64,000 nucleotides of DNA from Flavobacterium sp. CF108. Lineage in GTDB: Bacteria > Bacteroidota > Bacteroidia > Flavobacteriales > Flavobacteriaceae. Positions within the stretch are counted from its first letter, which is position 1. Each line of letters opens with the position of its first letter. The notes below the pieces were generated by a model that saw only the letters and a program-made list of their open reading frames with translations, did no database searches and was not told the origin of the DNA. Made by a program: the position numbers and the translations under genes. The stretch is from positions 310,001-374,000 of the forward strand of contig NZ_FQWW01000007.1 in assembly GCF_900129795.1 (NCBI RefSeq), written 5' to 3'. Shown in pieces: positions 61,029 through 64,000 of the stretch.

Positions 61029-63017
61029 ATGAATTTTCAAACAAAACTTCTTGGGTTAATCTTCCTTTGTCTTTCAAATTTTTCATTGACTGCCCTTGCA
61101 CAAAATGTTGATTTGAAGAACAATTGGAGTTATCGGGAAGAAAAAACACAAAAGTGGTTTCCAGCGACAGTTCCGGGCGAAATCCATACCGATTTACTGA
61201 ACAATAAATTAATTCCGGATCCATTTTACAGGGACAACGAAAAAAAGTTATTGTGGATAGAACTTAAAAACTGGGAATATAAAACCACATTTAAGGCAAC
61301 AGCAGCAATGCTGAAAAAGAAAAACACAGAATTGGTTTTTGACGGATTAGATACGTATGCATCTGTATACCTAAATAATCAACTGGTTTTAAAAGCCGAT
61401 AATATGTTTCGTCAATGGCGTGTTGATGTTAAAAAAGTACTCAAATCTGGCGATAATAATTTAGTTATAGTATTTCAATCGGCACAAAATGTTGCTGATT
61501 CACTTGCTAAAAAAGATCTGCCATTTAAAATTCCGGACAATCCTCGTGCTTATGTTCGCAAAGCGCAGTATCATTTTGGATGGGATTGGGGACCAAAATT
61601 CACAACCTGCGGAATATGGAAAATACCTAGACTTGAGGCTTATAACGAAAAAATTCCAGAGAAACCATACGTTCTTAATCGTAAAATTGAATTAGTACAA
61701 GAACCGGATAGTCTTGGCCGATCTTTTTATTTTAAAATAGATGGAAAACCGGTTTATATGAAAGGTGCTAATTATATTCCGTCAGATGCATTTCTTTCTC
61801 GCGTAACCAAAAAAGAATACGAAAAAGTAATTTTATCTGCCAAAGATGCCAATATGAATATGCTTCGTGTTTGGGGCGGCGGAATTTATGAAGATGATTA
61901 TTTCTATGATTTATGCGATAAATACGGCATCAATGTCTGGCAGGATTTTATGTTTGCTGGCACAATGGTTCCCGGCGATAAAGCATTTTTTGATAATGTA
62001 AAAGAAGAAGTACAATATCAGGTAAAACGTCTGCGTCATCATCCAAGTATCGTTTTGTGGTGCGGTAATAACGAATCAGACGAAGCCTTTAAAAACTGGG
62101 GATGGATGAGAAGCATGAAATTGTCAAAACAAGATTCAACCCGTTTGTGGCACGATTACGTTCGTTTATTTCAGGATAGTATTCCAAAATGGGTTAAAGA
62201 AGTCGATGATAAACGTCCGTACTTAAGTTCTTCACCTTTACATCATTGGTCCAAACAAAAAAGTATTACAGAAGGCGACAGTCATTATTGGGGTTTATGG
62301 TGGGGATTAGAAGATATTGAAGCAACACAGAAAAAAACAGGACGATTTGTGAGCGAATATGGAATGTTGTCTATGCCGAATTATTCTTCTACAGAAAATT
62401 TTACATTGCCGGAAGACCGACATTTATATTCAGATGTAATAAATGCACATCAAAAATCAGGCAAAGGATTTATAAAACTGAATTCGTATTTGAACCGATA
62501 TTTTATCGATTCAACCAAAATAAAAAAGATGAATGTGGAAGATTATACGTATCTGACACAATGTTTACAATATTATTCGATAAAAAATATTGTAGGTATT
62601 CATCGGTCTAAAGCGCCTTATAATATGGGAACTTTAGTCTGGCAGTTAAACGATTGCTGGCCCGTTGCAAGCTGGAGCATAACAGATTATGAAAACCGAC
62701 AGCCAAAAGCGGCCTGGTATGCCATTCGGGAAGCTTACAGAGATGATAAAACGCCAGAAATTGATCTTACACGCCCAATAGATTTAAAATTAGAAGACCC
62801 GAAAATAAGCTGGCAGATAAAAGGAAATAAAGTAATTTTAAAAGCCCAAAAGCAGGCAAAATATGTTTATATTTCCATGAAAAGATACACCGGAAAATGG
62901 AGCGATAATTATATAGATTTAGCCGCCGGAGAAGAGAAAATAATTTCATTTGAAGGGAAAATTGTTAACCCAGAGATTAAGGTTTTTTCATTATATGAGG
63001 TTTTAGGAAGGTACTAA
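61029..63017 (+). CDS. GH2-family beta-mannosidase, internally shortened
   Basis: 662 residues with a signal peptide (LIFLCLSNFSLTALAQ). The N-terminal sugar-binding domain (WSYREEKTQKWFPATVPGEIHTDLL) is followed by the TIM-barrel catalytic domain: GANYIPSDAF, RVWGGGIYEDDYFYDLCDKYGI, acid/base E349 in WCGNNESDEAF, nucleophile E443 in FVSEYGMLSMP. It removes terminal beta-mannose. Full-length relatives have ~800+ residues. Here the Ig-like domain between LEAYNEK and KIELVQEPDSLGRSF seems to be missing, with the junction at residues ~217-230 still in frame. Confidence 0.9.
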   Translation: MNFQTKLLGLIFLCLSNFSLTALAQNVDLKNNWSYREEKTQKWFPATVPGEIHTDLLNNKLIPDPFYRDNEKKLLWIELKNWEYKTTFKATAAMLKKKNTELVFDGLDTYASVYLNNQLVLKADNMFRQWRVDVKKVLKSGDNNLVIVFQSAQNVADSLAKKDLPFKIPDNPRAYVRKAQYHFGWDWGPKFTTCGIWKIPRLEAYNEKIPEKPYVLNRKIELVQEPDSLGRSFYFKIDGKPVYMKGANYIPSDAFLSRVTKKEYEKVILSAKDANMNMLRVWGGGIYEDDYFYDLCDKYGINVWQDFMFAGTMVPGDKAFFDNVKEEVQYQVKRLRHHPSIVLWCGNNESDEAFKNWGWMRSMKLSKQDSTRLWHDYVRLFQDSIPKWVKEVDDKRPYLSSSPLHHWSKQKSITEGDSHYWGLWWGLEDIEATQKKTGRFVSEYGMLSMPNYSSTENFTLPEDRHLYSDVINAHQKSGKGFIKLNSYLNRYFIDSTKIKKMNVEDYTYLTQCLQYYSIKNIVGIHRSKAPYNMGTLVWQLNDCWPVASWSITDYENRQPKAAWYAIREAYRDDKTPEIDLTRPIDLKLEDPKISWQIKGNKVILKAQKQAKYVYISMKRYTGKWSDNYIDLAAGEEKIISFEGKIVNPEIKVFSLYEVLGRY

Positions 63018-63061
63018 GATGCTAAGATTCTAAGTTGCTAAGAAAGTGACAAAGTGACAAA

Positions 63062-63294
63062 GCGACAAAGGTTTTCCGTAGAGACGCACAGCTGTGCATC
63101 TCCGCAAAGAAATTAAAAAACATTCGTGTAAATCCGTTTAATCCGTGTCGTCCGTGGGCTAAACCAATATAATAAAAGCGACAAAGATTTTCCGTAGAGG
63201 CGCACAGCAGTGCGTCTAACACAAAGAAATTAAAAAAACATTTGCGTCAATCTGTTTAATCCGTTCCATCAGTGGGCTAAAACAATACGCAATC
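63062..63294. repeat. Two tandem ~116-bp repeats between the mannosidase genes
   Basis: Copy 1 (63062-63177) and copy 2 (from 63178) share GCGACAAAG, TTTTCCGTAGAG, CGCACAGC, CAAAGAAATTAAAAAA, TTTAATCCGT and GTGGGCTAAA in order. Each copy has an internal small palindrome around GCACAGC. Short AGTGACAA-type tandem units precede them. A flavobacterial intergenic repeat family is likely. Confidence 0.8.
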
Positions 63295-63308
63295 AAAAAT
63301 AAAAATAC

Positions 63309-64000
63309 ATGAGAATAATATTTAGCGGCTTTTTAGCTTTAAGCCTATTTTTTGCCAATCCAGTAATATCACAGCATAAAAAGGCAAAACCAACAAAACA
63401 ACTAAAACAAACGGATATAAATTACACACAATATGTAAATCCGTTGATAGGTTCTGCGGGTCACGGTCACGTATTTGTTGGTGCAAATGTTCCGTTTGGA
63501 GCTGTGCAGTTAGGGCCAGTAAATGTTTTTGAAGGCTGGGATTGGTGCAGCGGATATAATTATGCGAGTAATACAATTTTAGGTTTTACGCATACACACT
63601 TAAGCGGAACAGGAATTGGCGATTTAAATGATATTTTGCTTTTGCCAGTTTCAGGAAAAGCAGCACTTACCAAAGGAACAAAAGAAGACATGACAACTGG
63701 TTATGGCTCTTACTTCTCCCATAATAACGAAATTGTTAAACCTGGATATTACAGCGTTTTATTAGATAAATACAACATCAAAGCAGAATTAACGGCGAGC
63801 GAAAGAGTAGGTTTTCATAAATACACTTTCAACTCAGATGATGATGCTCATGTTTTAGTAGACCTTGCAGACGGAATTGGTTGGGACAGACCCGTAAAAA
63901 CCTTTATAAGAAAAGTTGATGAAACTAAAATTGAAGGTTATCGTTATTCAGCAGGCTGGGCGGCAGATCAGCGTATTTATTTTGCCATGGAATTTTCTGA
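63309..64000 (+). CDS. GH92-family alpha-mannosidase, N-terminal fragment
   Basis: An open frame from ATG 63309 to the window edge (230 codons). A signal peptide (GFLALSLFFANPVISQ) is followed by DINYTQYVNPLIGSAGHGHVFVGANVPFGAVQLGPVN, then WDWCSGYNYASNTILGFTHTHLSGTGIGDLNDILLLP. These are the conserved N-terminal blocks of GH92 exo-alpha-mannosidases. The catalytic C-terminal domain lies beyond the window. With the GH2 enzyme, it points to breakdown of N-glycan- or mannan-type substrates. Confidence 0.92.
   Translation, partial: MRIIFSGFLALSLFFANPVISQHKKAKPTKQLKQTDINYTQYVNPLIGSAGHGHVFVGANVPFGAVQLGPVNVFEGWDWCSGYNYASNTILGFTHTHLSGTGIGDLNDILLLPVSGKAALTKGTKEDMTTGYGSYFSHNNEIVKPGYYSVLLDKYNIKAELTASERVGFHKYTFNSDDDAHVLVDLADGIGWDRPVKTFIRKVDETKIEGYRYSAGWAADQRIYFAMEFS

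Noticed and set aside
1..64000. Looked for tRNA and rRNA genes.
   Set aside because: No cloverleaf-like or rRNA-like segment was recognised by eye; a tRNA scan would be decisive.

Overview
The window comes from a low-GC Bacteroidota genome, most likely a Flavobacterium or close relative. The evidence is the SusC/SusD pairs, the DUF6520 protein, the Bacteroidetes-type tra operon, TAnnTTTG-like -7 boxes and the palindromic repeats familiar from flavobacterial intergenic DNA. It has two parts: an integrative conjugative element (ICE) that fills roughly 1-49.7 kb and runs off the left edge, and ordinary chromosome from mnmE (49.8 kb) to the right edge.

ICE layout. At the left edge are the N-terminus of the coupling protein (MobC/TraG type), the relaxase MobB and the accessory protein MobA, all on the minus strand, with a likely oriT palindrome just upstream. 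The transfer operon lies at 36-47 kb on the plus strand: TraE, TraF, TraG ATPase, TraI, two TerB-like proteins, TraJ, TraK, a TraL-like protein, TraM, TraN and accessory genes. It is followed on the minus strand by a tyrosine integrase and an excisionase-like HTH protein that abut the 3' end of mnmE, a plausible attachment site. The 33 kb between mob and tra is cargo.

Cargo 1 (2.3-12 kb): a MauE/DoxX-type membrane protein and a small cysteine-containing DUF6520 exported protein (plus strand) face an S9 peptidase-SusD-SusC operon (minus strand). This looks like a peptide production, maturation or uptake module. Cargo 2 (12.1-29.6 kb): after a long nested hairpin and an XRE regulator comes a series of co-oriented, unrelated, defence-like genes. 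From 13.7 to 23.1 kb most of these genes are followed by a ~129-bp imperfect palindrome that begins with ..AAC at or near the stop codon and ends in GTTAGC-like sequence before the next gene. The outer ends are conserved and the inner arms are variable but self-complementary, which is the architecture of integron attC sites. No integron integrase is visible, so the array resembles a cassette cluster lacking an integrase, carried inside an ICE. Its genes encode a zinc-ribbon/HEPN-like protein, an FRG-domain protein, a pentapeptide-repeat membrane protein with a DnaJ-type zinc-finger miniprotein, a TIR-TIR-caspase operon matching type IV Thoeris, a multi-TM protein, a PD-(D/E)XK-like protein, a kinase-like protein, an Abi-like/TIR fusion and, just past the last site, an HNH protein. 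From 24 to 29.6 kb there are further genes (SH3-like membrane protein, DUF3800, small winged-helix-like proteins) without such sites. Cargo 3 (29.8-35.5 kb): a TPR/AraC-type regulator, a lipoprotein, an AraC regulator, a conserved unknown and another lipoprotein.

Chromosome. mnmE, a tandem universal stress protein and a membrane-anchored MutS-like ATPase are followed by a glycan utilisation locus: LacI regulator, SusC, SusD-like, GH2 beta-mannosidase (apparently missing one internal domain) and the start of a GH92 alpha-mannosidase. This set points to mannose-containing glycans such as N-glycans or mannan. LacI-type operator palindromes lie in front of both lacI and susC. All family assignments are from reading the sequence; no database search was run.
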